Shown here: positions 21,960 to 33,943 of the stretch, piece after piece | Layout: the number at the start of each line of letters is the position of its first letter | Position numbering within the stretch: the stretch's first letter is position 1 | NCBI RefSeq assembly: GCF_023053635.1 | Contig: NC_086173.1 | Coordinates: 145,485,197 to 145,549,196 of the forward strand | DNA from: Elgaria multicarinata webbii | Lineage: Eukaryota; Chordata; Lepidosauria; Squamata; Anguidae | Direction: 5' to 3' | Length of the DNA stretch: 64,000 nucleotides | Program-made: the position numbers and the translations under genes | The notes under the pieces: model-generated | Told to the model about the DNA's origin: nothing | What the model saw: only the letters and a program-made list of their open reading frames with translations | Database searches by the model: none

Positions 21960-22050
21960 AGCCCTAGCTGGAGATGCCAGGGATTGAACCTGGGACCTTC
22001 TATCTGCAAAGCAAATGCTCTACCACTGAGCCACAGTGGTCCAGGCTGAT
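21960..22050 (-). repeat. tRNA-headed SINE
   Basis: On the minus strand: ggctcagtggtagagcatttg (A-box-like) followed by ggttcaatccctggcatctc (B-box-like). No acceptor stem is found, so this is a SINE head rather than a tRNA gene. Confidence 0.6.
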
Positions 22051-22199
22051 TGCTTTGTTCATTGCTTTCATTCATTTAATATTGATTTAGCTAGTATCTA
22101 TCTTGCTTTATGACACACACACCCAAACCATTTTAAACAAACTTATAGCACTGCTGTCTGTGGTTCACCTATGCGTGTTTATTTCTTGACGTCTTGGGG

Positions 22200-22285
22200 A
22201 GGGGCCATAGCTCGGTGGCAGAACACCTGACTTACTTGCGGAAAGACTCAGGTCCGATCACGAGTGTCTGTAGTTTTAAAAGGGC
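22200..22285 (+). repeat. tRNA-headed SINE shared by both LAAO copies
   Basis: ggggccatagctcggtggcag and caggtccgatcacg form A- and B-box-like blocks. The same head, atgggctatagctcagtggcag, lies at about 40560 in the intact gene in matching flanks (gtttatttcttgacgtctt versus gtttcttgatatctta). It therefore predates the LAAO duplication. Confidence 0.65.
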
Positions 22286-22871
22286 CAGGTAGCAGGTGAT
22301 GGCAAAGGTAGAGAGGTCCATTGCAGGGAAATCCATCCCTTTTGGGGCTCTTTGGATTCCCCCGGCAACTCAGGCTTGGCTTGCAATTACAAGCTGAACT
22401 ACAGGCTTTCCCTCAAATTTGGGAACTTTTCTTGATCCTCCCTACCCCCATATATAGGAACTTGTGCAAATTGCGCCTGAAATTTGCGTCATTTGCAGAA
22501 ATTTTGGGCAGAATTTGCATGGATTGCAGCGACAATTTGCGCACATTGCTATTTACAGGTGGGGAAAGGAAAATCTGCAAGCTGGTCCGACCCAATGAGA
22601 TTGTGTTGGGCCAGTTCGCTGGGAGGCAAGCCAAAATCCAGGGGGCAGAGCTGTTGAAAACTTAGTAAATTCCACCCTCCAGATGGATTCTCTGACATCC
22701 CTACACGAAAGCCCGAGAGCCTGGAGATTAGTTGCCAGTCAGGCTAGACAATACTCATCTTGATAGACAAATAGTCTTACTTGGTATAATCAATGAGGTA
22801 GGGTGGAAACTTTTCCAGTGCTTTACTTTTCCATGGAAAAGTATCCATTTCATGAGTTCTTTAGTAACAAT

Positions 22872-24064
22872 GAGCTCCATCACACCTACATTTTTGTCCT
22901 GGTTTGCCCCTGCCTTATCCGCCTTCATTTCATTAACGTGTCAAGTGCTGGTCACTTTCACATGTGCATGTCCTTGTGCTATTTCAGCTTGTGCATCTTT
23001 TCATCTGTGATGCTCGCACTTCCTCTCACTTGCTTTCTCTCCCGCTATTGTGCCTGCCCCACCACTTCCCTTCATCTTCCTGCAGCTCATTGGTTGTTTT
23101 TGTGGCTGTGAGGGACATTGCGATGGACGTGGGTGCCCCCCTCTTCTGGTTTTCAGTCTAACATTTAAGGAATTTGGGGTTTTATCACCCGTTTCTGGCA
23201 TTTGAGCTGTGCGTGGTGCAGCATCTTTACACCAGCTGCTTGAAAACTGGCTCCTGGTAGGCAGAAACCATTTTTTAAAAATTTCTGCATAAATACAACA
23301 GTATGCACTCACGGCAGCCTGAAACTGCGCAATTATGGAAAAATGCCACCCAACGCTTTCCCCTAGGATTGTATTAAACAATATAAGTGAAGGGGGAGGG
23401 TTATTAGCAATCGACAATCGGTGATGGATGCCTTTGGGGAACCACACAATAAACGAAAAGGAGGTTTTTAATGGGAGACAGCATAGGTGATTTGGGGCTT
23501 TATCGGTCGCACCTGTTCTGCCATTTGAGCTGCACTGGGCATTTGTGTACCCACGCTCCCTCCCCCTTCCCAGTTGAGCGATCGGATAGGCGTCAGGGTG
23601 TAGTTGTGCAATTCCACCTGAGCACCCATAAAGCGGGCAGAAAAAAGAGGGAAGCCAAAAGAGAGCAGGAATTGGATCAGTGAAAGTATGGTTGACTGTT
23701 CATTCCACCAACTCAGCAAGTGTCCCCAAGCAGAATGAGGAAATGGATTCAAATGGAGTGCTGGAGGAGAACTGTCCCACGCTCTTCTTTTGTCAGTGGG
23801 ACCGCCCTTCACCACGCACGCTCCCAACAAAAAAAAATTGGGAAGTGCCGATAGTGCAAGGACAGCTTTACACGGGGACAGAGGAGCGGTTTTATTGTAC
23901 ATGGAGGAAATAATGGACTTACCCCGCTCTAAAATAAGATGGAAAAAGGGGAGGAAGTGGCAAGATGAGTGCAGGATAGGGACAATGTCATGTGAGCACT
24001 GTGCTGCAAAACCACATACCAGGCACGGGAAGTGTGTGATAAATTGCTGGTGTGATGGAGCACT
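22872..24064. repeat. Possible long inverted-repeat element
   Basis: The left end gctccatcacaccta and right end ggtgtgatggagc are reverse complements. Similar ends occur at 54410 (gctccatcacaccagcagtt). Flanks acaatga and actatga could be a degenerate 7-bp target duplication. The interior has repeated ttatc..cgtttctgccatttgagctg blocks but no supported ORF. Confidence 0.45.
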
Positions 24065-24139
24065 ATGAATGGATGCCAATTGCAAAATACAATATTAGGC
24101 AAGATTAGCAGTTGCAAAGATGTAGACAAGGGTCAGCAT

Positions 24140-24225
24140 ATTATTTATTTATTTATTTATTTATTTATTCATTTTTTGCACTTATATACCACTCCCACAG
24201 CCAGGGCTCTCTGGGCGGTTATGCA
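24140..24225 (-). repeat. LINE 3' end with (TTTA)n
   Basis: A ttatttatttatttatttat run is followed by cttatataccactccc and ctctctgggcggtta. This is an L2-type LINE tail in reverse. Confidence 0.65.
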
Positions 24226-25794
24226 AAGGTCATCAGTTTTCAATGTCTTTGTTGCTTTCATAATTGTATACAGTGAATGACAACATTGCATCTGAAGATG
24301 TGTGAGAAGAAAAGACAGTTCTATCTATGGCGGCCCATTCGCTCATGAAAGTCATCACTTGATTTATAGCTATCGTATGAAGAAACTTTATGTGTGAACC
24401 AGCCCCAGGTGTAGAATAATCCAAGTGCAGAGAAACAAAGAGTTGTATGTGTATGTTTATCCTAAGTGTGCCTTTCTTAGGTTCAGATATTTATATTGAT
24501 TCACTCTGGAATCCTTTTGCTTCTTGTTACTTACTTTTTCTCATTGGGACTTTCATTTCATCCCAGTTCCCGGTTTGGTGGTGGAGGGGCGCCAACCCAG
24601 TGCTGTGAAGACAGCCCCCAAGTCTAGATCCAACCCCAATACCACTGGCCATAGTCTGGATTTTATCCACCTTGTGACCAAGGATCCATCTTTCAAAGTG
24701 TCTGTGTCTTTAATAATAATCTCCATATTGGTGGAGCTGTATTATATATTGAATTTGCCAGTTTACAATATGTTAAAGAGAAAATCAGTGGCCTGGATAT
24801 ACGTTTCTCTTCCTCTTCCCCACCCTGTGAAATACAGCCAGTGACAGTATATTTTGCAAAGCCCTCTAGCAATTAACACACCAGATCTGCTAAAAGTGTG
24901 AACCGCCCGGAGAGCTTCGTCTATTGGGCGGTATAAAAATGAAATAAATAAATAAATGCCAAACAAACGGACAACAAAAACGAAGCAGCAGGTGTCTTTT
25001 TAAAGAGTGGTATGCGTTACAACTAGGGAAAGTTGTAAAGCACTGCCAAAATAAATAAATAAATAAATAAATCTCCCAAGAACTTTTTTTAAAAACAACA
25101 ACAACCCATGTTTACATAGATAAATGCTCCAACTCATTTATCATACTGAGCGTGTCATGCAGTAAAGAACTAAGAAAAGCCTTATAATGTTCAGGCAAGG
25201 AGAGGAGCCTACACAGAGATTCAGAAAAGTCTATGAGGGCTTGGAAGTTATGAAAGGCTTAGAGAACACACCAGTGAGGAAGGTAGATGAGAAGTTTACT
25301 GTCTCTCAGGCCCAGCATTGGGACTTGATGTGGCTGGACAGCAGCCAAGAGCTCATCCCTGACTCTGTCAACTCAACGGGCAGTTGAACTTTTGAATGGG
25401 AAGTCTGTGCCTGCTGCCCACCATGTTAGAGCACCCCAAATGCAATGCCCGACCCAATGTCAGTGGCGTAGATGGCATTTAGGTTCATTTAAGAAGGTGG
25501 ACATCAGGTGCAGAGAGGAGTTGGGCACTGGCTGGGCTCCCATTTGGTCAGGCTAATCCTCATGCATAGCCACAGTAGCAAAAGGATTTGGGAGAAAGGA
25601 GGTTACCTACAGCTCAGAACGCATTCACACTGATTTTTAATGCTTTAGGAGAGGCAGTGCACACATATGCACACCTAAAAAAACAAATGGTCAGGTTGGA
25701 GAGTATGGCCTGGGCCTGGGCTCAGCGGAGGATCATCCAACACCAACCCACAAACAGTTCCCCACCTTATGTGATATTTGGTAGCTCAAAGTTA
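24226..25794. other. No gene recognised; LINE tail at 24890-24958
   Basis: A sense L2-type LINE tail lies at 24890-24958 (gaaccgcccggagagcttcg ending in (AAAT)n). (AAAT)n also occurs at about 25050. No coding frame has family similarity. Confidence 0.45.
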
Positions 25795-26092
25795 GGGTGA
25801 CCATATGGAAAGGATGCATAGAACAGTTGCATAGAAAAGGGAACTTCAGCAGGTGTCATTTGTATATATGGAGAACCTGGTGAAATTCCCTCTTCATCAC
25901 TAGAGGGAATTGCAGGAGCTATACTAGAGTGACCAGATTTAAAAGAGGGCAGGGCTCCTGCAGCTTTAACGGTTGTGATGAAGAGGAAATTTCACCAGGT
26001 TCCCATATATACAAATGACATCTGCTGAAATTCCCTTTTCTATGCAACTGTTAAAGATACAGGAGCCCTGTCCTCCTTTTCATATGGTCACC
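25795..26092. mobile_element. Palindromic TA-target MITE, copy c
   Basis: It starts gggtgaccatatgg after TA and ends catatggtcacc before TTA. The halves are complementary (gaaaagggaacttcagcag and ctgctgaaattcccttttc). Confidence 0.85.
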
Positions 26093-26814
26093 TTATCAAA
26101 GTGTATTTGGTGGTGCAGGAGCATATAAACTTCAGTTACTCAGTGAAGCTCTTCGTTCATACCTCTTTCCAACTTTCACAAGAATAAGGAACTGGAAATG
26201 GCTTTCCGAGTCCCTCCTGGAAATGCCAGGGAATGAACCTGGGCGAATTCTTTAAGGGATTTTGGGAATTTCGCCTTTGCTTGCTCTTTACGCTTGTTGT
26301 GTTTCTTTGAAGAACAACAAACATATTCAACCCTTGAAAGAACAAACAAGTTTGGAAATAGCACACAAAGTATTAGAAATAATTGTGAATATGTTCTGAG
26401 CCTTAGGAAACTTCTTTCTCCAACTCCTTTTCTTACTATGCATCAGGATTAGCCTGATCATAAACTACCCCTTCTTAAAACAGAAGTCCTTCCAATTCTG
26501 CCTTTCCTTCCCACTCTAAACAAGCCTTTCATTTTCTTTCTCCAAAGTGTTAGGGACTCCAATTTACTTAATCCCACCTCTTTGACCTCTTTATATTCAA
26601 AAGCCCACCCCTGATTAGCCCAGAATGTTCACACATGACCGTGGCGCTCTCATGTTTAGCAGATGGGAGAACGAAGCAAATTTCTCCGTAATCTGTTTCT
26701 CTTCAATGTTTTTGAATGGGTTGGGGGACCATCTGCAGAAGTTATAGGGGGCTGTGTAGGGGGGGGATGGGAGGAAAGGACAATGAAATTAGGACCCAAA
26801 ATAAAGGGTATAAG

Positions 26815-27045
26815 TTACAGATATCTAGATGCTGATTAAATACAAGGAAGAACTTCCTGACGGTAAGATCTGTACAGCATTGGAACGGACTACCTACAGT
26901 GGGTTCTCCATCTCTGGAGGTTTTTAAAAAGAAGCTGGACAGCCACTTCTCATGGATGGTTTAATTGGTTTTCCTGCACATTGCAGAGGGTTGGACTAGA
27001 TTATCCTTGTGTCCCTTCCAACTCAACAATCCTATGATAAGTTCC
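26815..27045 (+). mobile_element. CR1 LINE 3' end
   Basis: The classic CR1 tail: ggaagaacttcctgacggta, then tctctggaggtttttaaa, gggttggactagattatcc and ccttccaactcaacaatcc, ending in ctatgat. Confidence 0.85.
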
Positions 27046-27089
27046 ATTCCATCAGTGGTATCCTTGGGCATGCAGAACAACATTTCTGG

Positions 27090-27265
27090 ATCCAGCGCTG
27101 AGGCAGTATACCCCTGAATATGAGAAGCTGTAGGCAAGCAGAGGGTGGGTCTTGCCTCCATGACCTGTTTCTTGGCTTGCTGGAGGCATCTGGTTGGCCA
27201 CTTTTGAAAGAGGATGCTGGACTAGATGGATCTTTGGTCAGCTCCATCAGGATGCTTCTTCTGTT
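27090..27265 (+). repeat. Second CR1-type LINE 3' fragment
   Basis: tgctggactagatggatctttggtc and the upstream ggcatctggttggccactttt match the CR1/L3-like tail at 60960-61100. Confidence 0.65.
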
Positions 27266-28204
27266 CTTAACCTGCACTTGTCACCGGAAGACAGGACAGG
27301 CTTGGTTGAGGAAGAGAGCAATTTGGTTTGGGTATCATTTTTTTGGCCATACAATTGCTGTTAAAGGCACTGCTAATGGAGCTGTGTGTCACTTGGGCAG
27401 CTATCCTTTAACACAGGGTGGGTAACCTCCGACCTGTGATCTCCATGCAGCCTGTACGGGTTCCCCATCTGGCCCAGCGTCTTCAGTGTTATCTCCGAGA
27501 GACCATTTAAAGGCATTTAAATTTTAAATATCCAACATAGAACTGAGCTCTGCCTTGCAGGCATGAAAGCTGTTGCACTGGGGCATAATCATGAGTAGGC
27601 ATGCATATAATTGAGATGTCCTTGGTATGCTTGATGGGAAAATGTCCAAAGTGGTAAGATTTACACCTGGCACCACCCACTTTGGCCCAGTCTGCTCTAT
27701 CCTCAGCCCCACTCCATATCTTTAGCACCCCCCTCCTCACTGTAGGAATGTGGTGCCTTGAGATCCTTCCCAAATTGGAATTTGGTCCCTGAACTGAAAA
27801 AGATTCCCCACTCCTGATCGAGGAGAGAAGTCCTTCCTCTCTGTCCCAAACCATCATTTTTATGCAACACATTTTTTTTATTTACTACTACATTTGTAGA
27901 TTGCCTTTCAGGCATAAGTCTCTTGAGGGGGTGTACAAAAACAAATACTAAAACAATTAAAATATATTTAAAAAACTAAGTATGTGATTCTCTAGGGGTA
28001 AATTTATGAATACGGGAAGGGGTGGTGGGGGTGTGATACGGGGCGGCCTAAAGCTTATTTGAAGCCGTAGGCTCATGTAAACATCAGGTTTTTCCCCGCC
28101 TCCAAATAATGCTGATCTAGTTTGAATTTGCACTCCAGATGATTAAAGCTGAAATAGGATCAAGGACCACGGACTCAAGATTCCAACTGAAACCAAATAG
28201 TCGG

Positions 28205-28210
28205 TTTATT
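28205..28210 (-). terminator. Possible polyadenylation signal of LAAO
   Basis: AATAAA on the minus strand, about 690 bases past the LAAO stop. It is the first clear AATAAA I noticed downstream, but other signals are possible and no transcript data are available. Confidence 0.3.
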
Positions 28211-28469
28211 GATACACAATGCTCAGGAGAGGTACTGCAGAGAAGTAATATTGTAGGCCTAAATGACTACATCAGAACGCAGTGGTGGGTGGGTGGGAAT
28301 CTATCCAAGAAGTTCAAACATGAGAATGAATAAGAATAACTGAAGAAAGAACAACTAAGAAAGCAACTGTATACTATTAAGCCTTTTGTTACATCCTTCA
28401 TCCAGCCTATAGCTTAAAAGTATCCCAGATTTTCTTAGTTGTTCTAAATGCATAACATTTTAACATTAA

Positions 28470-28543
28470 GGGTGCAATCCTGGCTGGGGCATGCTGGGAG
28501 TTGTAGGACGTTTTCCTGTCTAAACGTGCATAGGATTATGCCC
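28470..28543. repeat. Small inverted-repeat element (gggtgcaatcct / aggattatgccc)
   Basis: Ends gggtgcaatcct and aggattatgccc are near reverse complements. The body tgctgggagttgtaggac recurs at 12230, 16329 and 40368. It is a short non-autonomous DNA element lying in the presumed 3' UTR or flank of LAAO. Confidence 0.6.
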
Positions 28544-28609
28544 GAAGTCAAAGAGAAAGTCATTGCTACTAATCCAGTGCATGGCTTCTAGATACTTTGA
28601 CTTGTCCCA

Positions 28610-28830
28610 GATCCACACCTTGTGTCAAATCGTTACAATCCCATCGTGGTAACACTATATCGCTCTTGCGCATTTATACCTTGTAGGATACACAATAATA
28701 TTTTTGTAATATTTTGGATAATGTGGATTAATAGCTGGAAATAACGCTATGAAAGCGGTTTGTGTAATTTGCAACAAGAGTTATCAGTGCCCTTCAATAC
28801 TGATATAAAGCAGTAGTGTAGATTTAGTCC
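28610..28830. repeat. taGATCTACACTactgc repeat family copy
   Basis: agatccacaccttgtgtcaaat, then ataacgctatgaaagcgg, gagttatcagtgcccttcaa and agcagtagtgtagatttag. Parallel copies lie at 38240-38478 and 40070-40212, and a reverse copy at 16455-16590. Confidence 0.6.
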
Positions 28831-28895
28831 TGGATTGAAGATCCTATGTGTAGACCCACCTTATCTGACCTTTCCCCTTTTTGCAGAGCTCCTCT

Positions 28896-29703
28896 TCAAA
28901 GTTCCTCTTTGCCACTCGGTTTACTTTCAGACTGCTGCCCCCCAGCAGCAAGGTTTATATCCCTTGCTGCCCTCAGCCCTGTCTTTATTGTGGTGTCCAG
29001 CCATCCGTGGAGCTTGGAGGTATGTTCCCCGGCAAAATGGATTCGGCCTTCTGTCCTAGCGAGTTCTTCGCTATAATCCACAAACTGATAGGGGGTGAAG
29101 GAAGCAAAGCCACACATGGCATATCTATCCAGGCTCCACTGCTTTATGACTGAGGAGCGACAGAGAGCCTGGATCTTTCTTTTGGGCAGCTGGTGGATGG
29201 CTGACAGGTCATCCATAATGATACTAATAATGTCGTCATGGCTGAGGGACAGGAAGAAACGCGAGTCGTCATTTTGGACATAGGAAGCCAAGATAACACC
29301 AAAGCCACTAGAGAAGTTGTGGTTGGGGTAGTAGATGAATCGGGATGGACGGTCAGTTATGGACTTCCCACCATGAATGCCGTCAGCTTCCCAAAACTTC
29401 TCAGTGCAGGCAAGTAAGACTTTGGCAGCACTCCTGTAGTGGATAGATCGCAAGGCGTCCATTTTGTTAGGTGAGAGGTGTGGTTTGAAATGGATGCGCC
29501 GCGTGGCCCTTGCCGTGGAGGTGACAATGACGTAATCGGCTGTCACCTTTAGCAGTGGTTCGGCTGCCGTTTGATAGAACACAGTGACAGAGTCAGCACT
29601 CTGCTCTATCTGGACCACTCTGGCATCGAAATACACCATTTCTGGAAGGGTTCTGTAAATGGCTTTCGGCAGCTGATCAAAGCCTCCAACTATTTCATCA
29701 AAT
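28896..29703 (-). CDS. LAAO: LAAO coding exon 7 (terminal)
   Basis: 808 nt, after acceptor cttgcag at 29704-29710, to TGA 28896-28898. It encodes residues from the split Arg250, then [12 protein letters not shown] to KPSGKEEL. This covers most of the substrate-binding half and the C-terminal FAD-binding part: [43 protein letters not shown]. Confidence 0.95.
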
Positions 29704-32700
29704 CTGCAAGACAAAAACAAACTCAAATGAAGGGGAAATATTGAAATGGATGGGGCTGCCGTACATATAATTTTTACTTTTTTTGGTTTTTTTAACCTAG
29801 TATGCAGTATTGGCATGACCCTATTGACCATCTTGGGACAAGAATATTTACTTTAAAAAATAGTATGCACTATTGGCATGATCCTGTCAACCATTTTGGG
29901 ACCAGAATATTTTTTGTAATGGCAGTGTGCTATTGTGTGGAGTAGGTAGCCACTGTTCCAGTGAGCAGTCCTTTAAATGAGCCAAGTGCACAACAGATAG
30001 AACTGCCAATCTCAATCACCCACTGGCTTCATTTGAGATAGTCTCTCTCTCGAAGGCTTTCTCAAGATCATGGCTGACACCAATTTTGACGCCCCCCCTG
30101 CAAAAAGCTGTCAAGATCGCCCCAAAACACCTGCTAGGAAGACCTCCCCCCTCAACATCACACCCCAGCAAACTTACAAATTGTGGTGGGCAGCAGATGT
30201 GCAGCAGTTTGTAGCAGGCAGCTGTAAGTTGCCTGCCATTTTAGATTTTCCACAATGCCCGAATGCAGTATCAGTCTGGGGCATTGTGGGAAATTTAAAA
30301 TGGCAGATGGTTCACAGCTGCCGGTCTAGCTCCAGAGTGTGGCAAGGTTAGGCATTTGCCAGGGTCCCCAAGACCAGCAGAATGCAAACAACTGCAACAG
30401 TGCTACCTCTTCCACTTTGCACAGCGTCTTCAAATAAAGCCTCAGAGATTCTCAGTTTGCATATTCCCACTCTTCCAGGGGGCTGTCTATACATGGGGAA
30501 AGCCTTGGGGTGGCTCCGTTGTGGTGCTTATATGACGTAGCAGCCACTGCAGAGTCATCCCAGGGCTTTCCCCTGAAGCTCTGAAGTAAAAAAAGTCAGC
30601 GACTTAACCCGACTTTTTTGTCTGGAGTGAGGCAAGGATGGGGCATCCGCCATCTATCGCTGCTCCAGAGTCACACCAGAGGCATGGTCGGGGGGATGGC
30701 AACTCCTGATTGGTTACCGTCCACCCGGGCAGGGGGTGGGCCAGCCACCCAAATGGCTGCCAGAATGCCCTCATGCTTCTTCCGGCATGGGGAGAAGTAA
30801 AGTTCTCCATTCCTTTGGCGGGGAAAGCCCCGTGAGGTAAGGGAAGTGGAACCAGGGAGGGATGGGTGGTGGCACCTCCTCTGATGGGTGTAAGCCCCAT
30901 GCTCGCTCCTAGGCATGGGGACAACCCTGCAGGAGCAAAACTGCAGGGGTTTGGGGGCTCGTGGCACCAATGCGTCATTGTCAAGACAGGCCCCTGGTTA
31001 GAGAAGTGTCATATCTTGCTTGTGGGCTTCACAAGAGGCATCTGGATGGCCACTGTGGGACGCAGGATGCTGCACTTCATGGGCCTTATCCAACATTGGG
31101 CCTTTTATGTTCTTATGCTGAGTTCATTGTGTGGGCGGGTGGTTGGGGGAGTCTGAACACATGTTCTTACAGTCCTAAACTTGGAAACGGCACCAGAAGC
31201 CACCTAGTTCAAAGGAAAGCAGATTTTATTTCAGCAAGGATAATTTCTCCTAGTTCCCCCTGGCTGTATGTGTTTGCTGACTCACCTCTTTATAGCAGAG
31301 AAGATAGCCTCGCCTCTCAAGCTCTCAATGAATGACAGGTAATACCCGGCATCTTCGTTTAATATGTCCCCAATCATCTGGACTGCTCCACGACTCAGGT
31401 TTGCTACCTTGACTAAATACTGCTGTTAGGGTGGAAAGAGTCCCAGACCATCTTTTAAGCATAACACTGAACCAAAAAGTGCACAAAGTCGAAATAAGTA
31501 CACCAGAGAATTTACCAAGCAGGCATAGAATGCCGTCCTCCACCTGATGCCCTCCAGATGTCTTGGACTAAAATTCCCATCATCCCCAGCCAGTATGGCC
31601 AGGACTAACGTAAGTCCCATTCATTTCAGTGGACCTACTCTAAATAGGACTAACATTGAACAGAACCCATAGCCATCATGACTAGAGGCCATTGATAGCC
31701 TTATGCTCCAGGAATTTGTCTAATCCCCTTTAGAAGCCATCTAAGTTGGTAGCAGTTGCCACGTCACCAGGTTGCAAATTCTATGTTTTAACTATGTGCT
31801 GTGTGAAGTGCTTCCTTTCACGTGTCCTTGTTCACTTTGTCATGCACTGAGCACATCTATCATAAATCTGAGAAAGACAAGACAGGGCCATTGGCCATGC
31901 TGGCTGGGGATGATGGGAGTTGCAATCCAACACACCAGGTTGGGAAGGCTCCAGTATACCAAGCTGAGATTCTCAGCTTTCAGCATGTTTTTCTTTTAAA
32001 TAAAATAAAAGCCAGGGGATGGTTCCACAGGAAGTTAATCATTCTCAAGCTCCATTGAAATCAATGAAATAACTTCAGTTGCATTAATTTCAATGGGACT
32101 CAAGTGATTTCACTTCCTCTGGTTTTAACCCAAAATTCTTATTAGTATGGTTTTGAAGAAAAGCTTGAGAACACATAGACAATGCCTGGGGGGAAATCTC
32201 TGTCAAAATGAGGGCAGAGCAAATTGACTGACTGATAATGGATGCAATATTCTGAGTTCTTCATACGTATTGTGAATGAATTTGCAAGTCATATTAATAC
32301 AAAATGCTGGATCATCTCTTACAGCTTCTCTGATTGAACAATTAATAGCATGCTCATGATTGGCCACTCACAGAAGCTTGCGGGTCTATTACATGACATC
32401 GCCAGCATCCATGGCCACTCCCACTCTATCCCCTGGAAATCATGCATTTAAAAAACCCCAGAGATAATGTGGGAATATCTGAGAAATTTCTCAGTTTCCC
32501 AGTTTGTAAACTCTGCATTGTGCTATATCTCACTGAATGGAAATTAATGGAGCACGTGGGGCACTCAGAGAGAAGAAGTATTCGATTTCAAACTGCGTGG
32601 CTGGCCGTAGCTGCCCATGTAAAGGCACCGATCATAATCTCAGAAAGAAAGCGGATGCAGAAAGCCACGGTAAGGTAGAGGAGTTTTTTTAAAAAAATGT

Positions 32701-33245
32701 GGAAAAGCTCTCAGTTTTGTCTGATGTTTGAGCTTTTGGCTGTCTTTCTTTTTAAAATTGTAAATAGGTGCCCACCATAAGTCAATTTGCCCTAACACAC
32801 TGAAAACTTGCAGAACCATTCCCCCCACAGAGCTTATTTATCTAGTTTACTGCTTACGAAAATAATTAATCAAAGTATGTACAATACAAATATATGAATA
32901 CCATTTAAAATACAATTCTAAATAGTACGATATCCCCAGGAGGCTGATGGATCCGAATGGTTTCCTGATGGCTTTTGGGGATTTTCCTGTTGCCTCGGCA
33001 GGTGATTCTGTCGAAGCCCTGGTTGATCTCTGGAATACTTGATCCTTGCCCTTCCTGGCTTATAAAAGCTGCCAGAGGGGGACTGGCTGAGTGGGTAAGC
33101 GGAGTGGTCAATGCCATCCTTCACCAAGGTAGGGTCCCAGACTGCTTGAAGGAGGCAGTCGTCTTCCCCCCCCCCCCCCGTATGTTTTAAACTTTGTAAG
33201 GCCGCCTTGAGGCCCAGCATTGGGCAAAAGGCGGGATACAAATAA

Positions 33246-33291
<46 letters not shown>

Positions 33292-33891
33292 TTCAATTTA
33301 TGTGTACATATCTAGAAAAGTCACCATCAGTATACTCAATCAACAACAACAAAATAATCTGGAAAAGCTTGGATGAAAAATGATTTTTAGCATTTGCCTA
33401 AAGATCATGGTTTGTTGTTGGGTTAAAACTCTGGGTTGATTCTCCCTCAACAACCCAGAATGCCAGGTCCACACATCATGACAACAAGTCACAGAGCATT
33501 CCTGTGTTGTTTAGCGATCTGGAAAGAAAGCAGAATTGGTGGGTATGGGGAAGGCAGTGTGTTTGCTTGCTCCAGCGTGACCACGGCTAAGTATGTTTAA
33601 CCCATAGTTAGCTGTTATGTGTGAACCAGGTCATTCATTTCCTCTAAATTTGCTGGGTTTGGGTCGTGGGAATATCCAAGGAATATCCAAGGAAGGCAAC
33701 TTCTGCTGTAGATTTGTTTGCTTTAAATTTTCATAGTTATAAAAGTGTAGCAATAAACTTTAAGTTGGGGACAAGGCTTCCAGAAGCGTTCCTATTACCT
33801 TGGTTGAGAAGGTGTCATATTTATTTAGTGTGTAGGTACAGTTTGTCCTCATAACCTCTTCTTTAACCTGGGATGGGCATCAAGAGAAAAG

Positions 33892-33943
<52 letters not shown>

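Noticed and set aside
21960-22285. tRNA-like A and B boxes as tRNA genes
   Set aside because: No closing acceptor stem or terminator is present; they are SINE heads.
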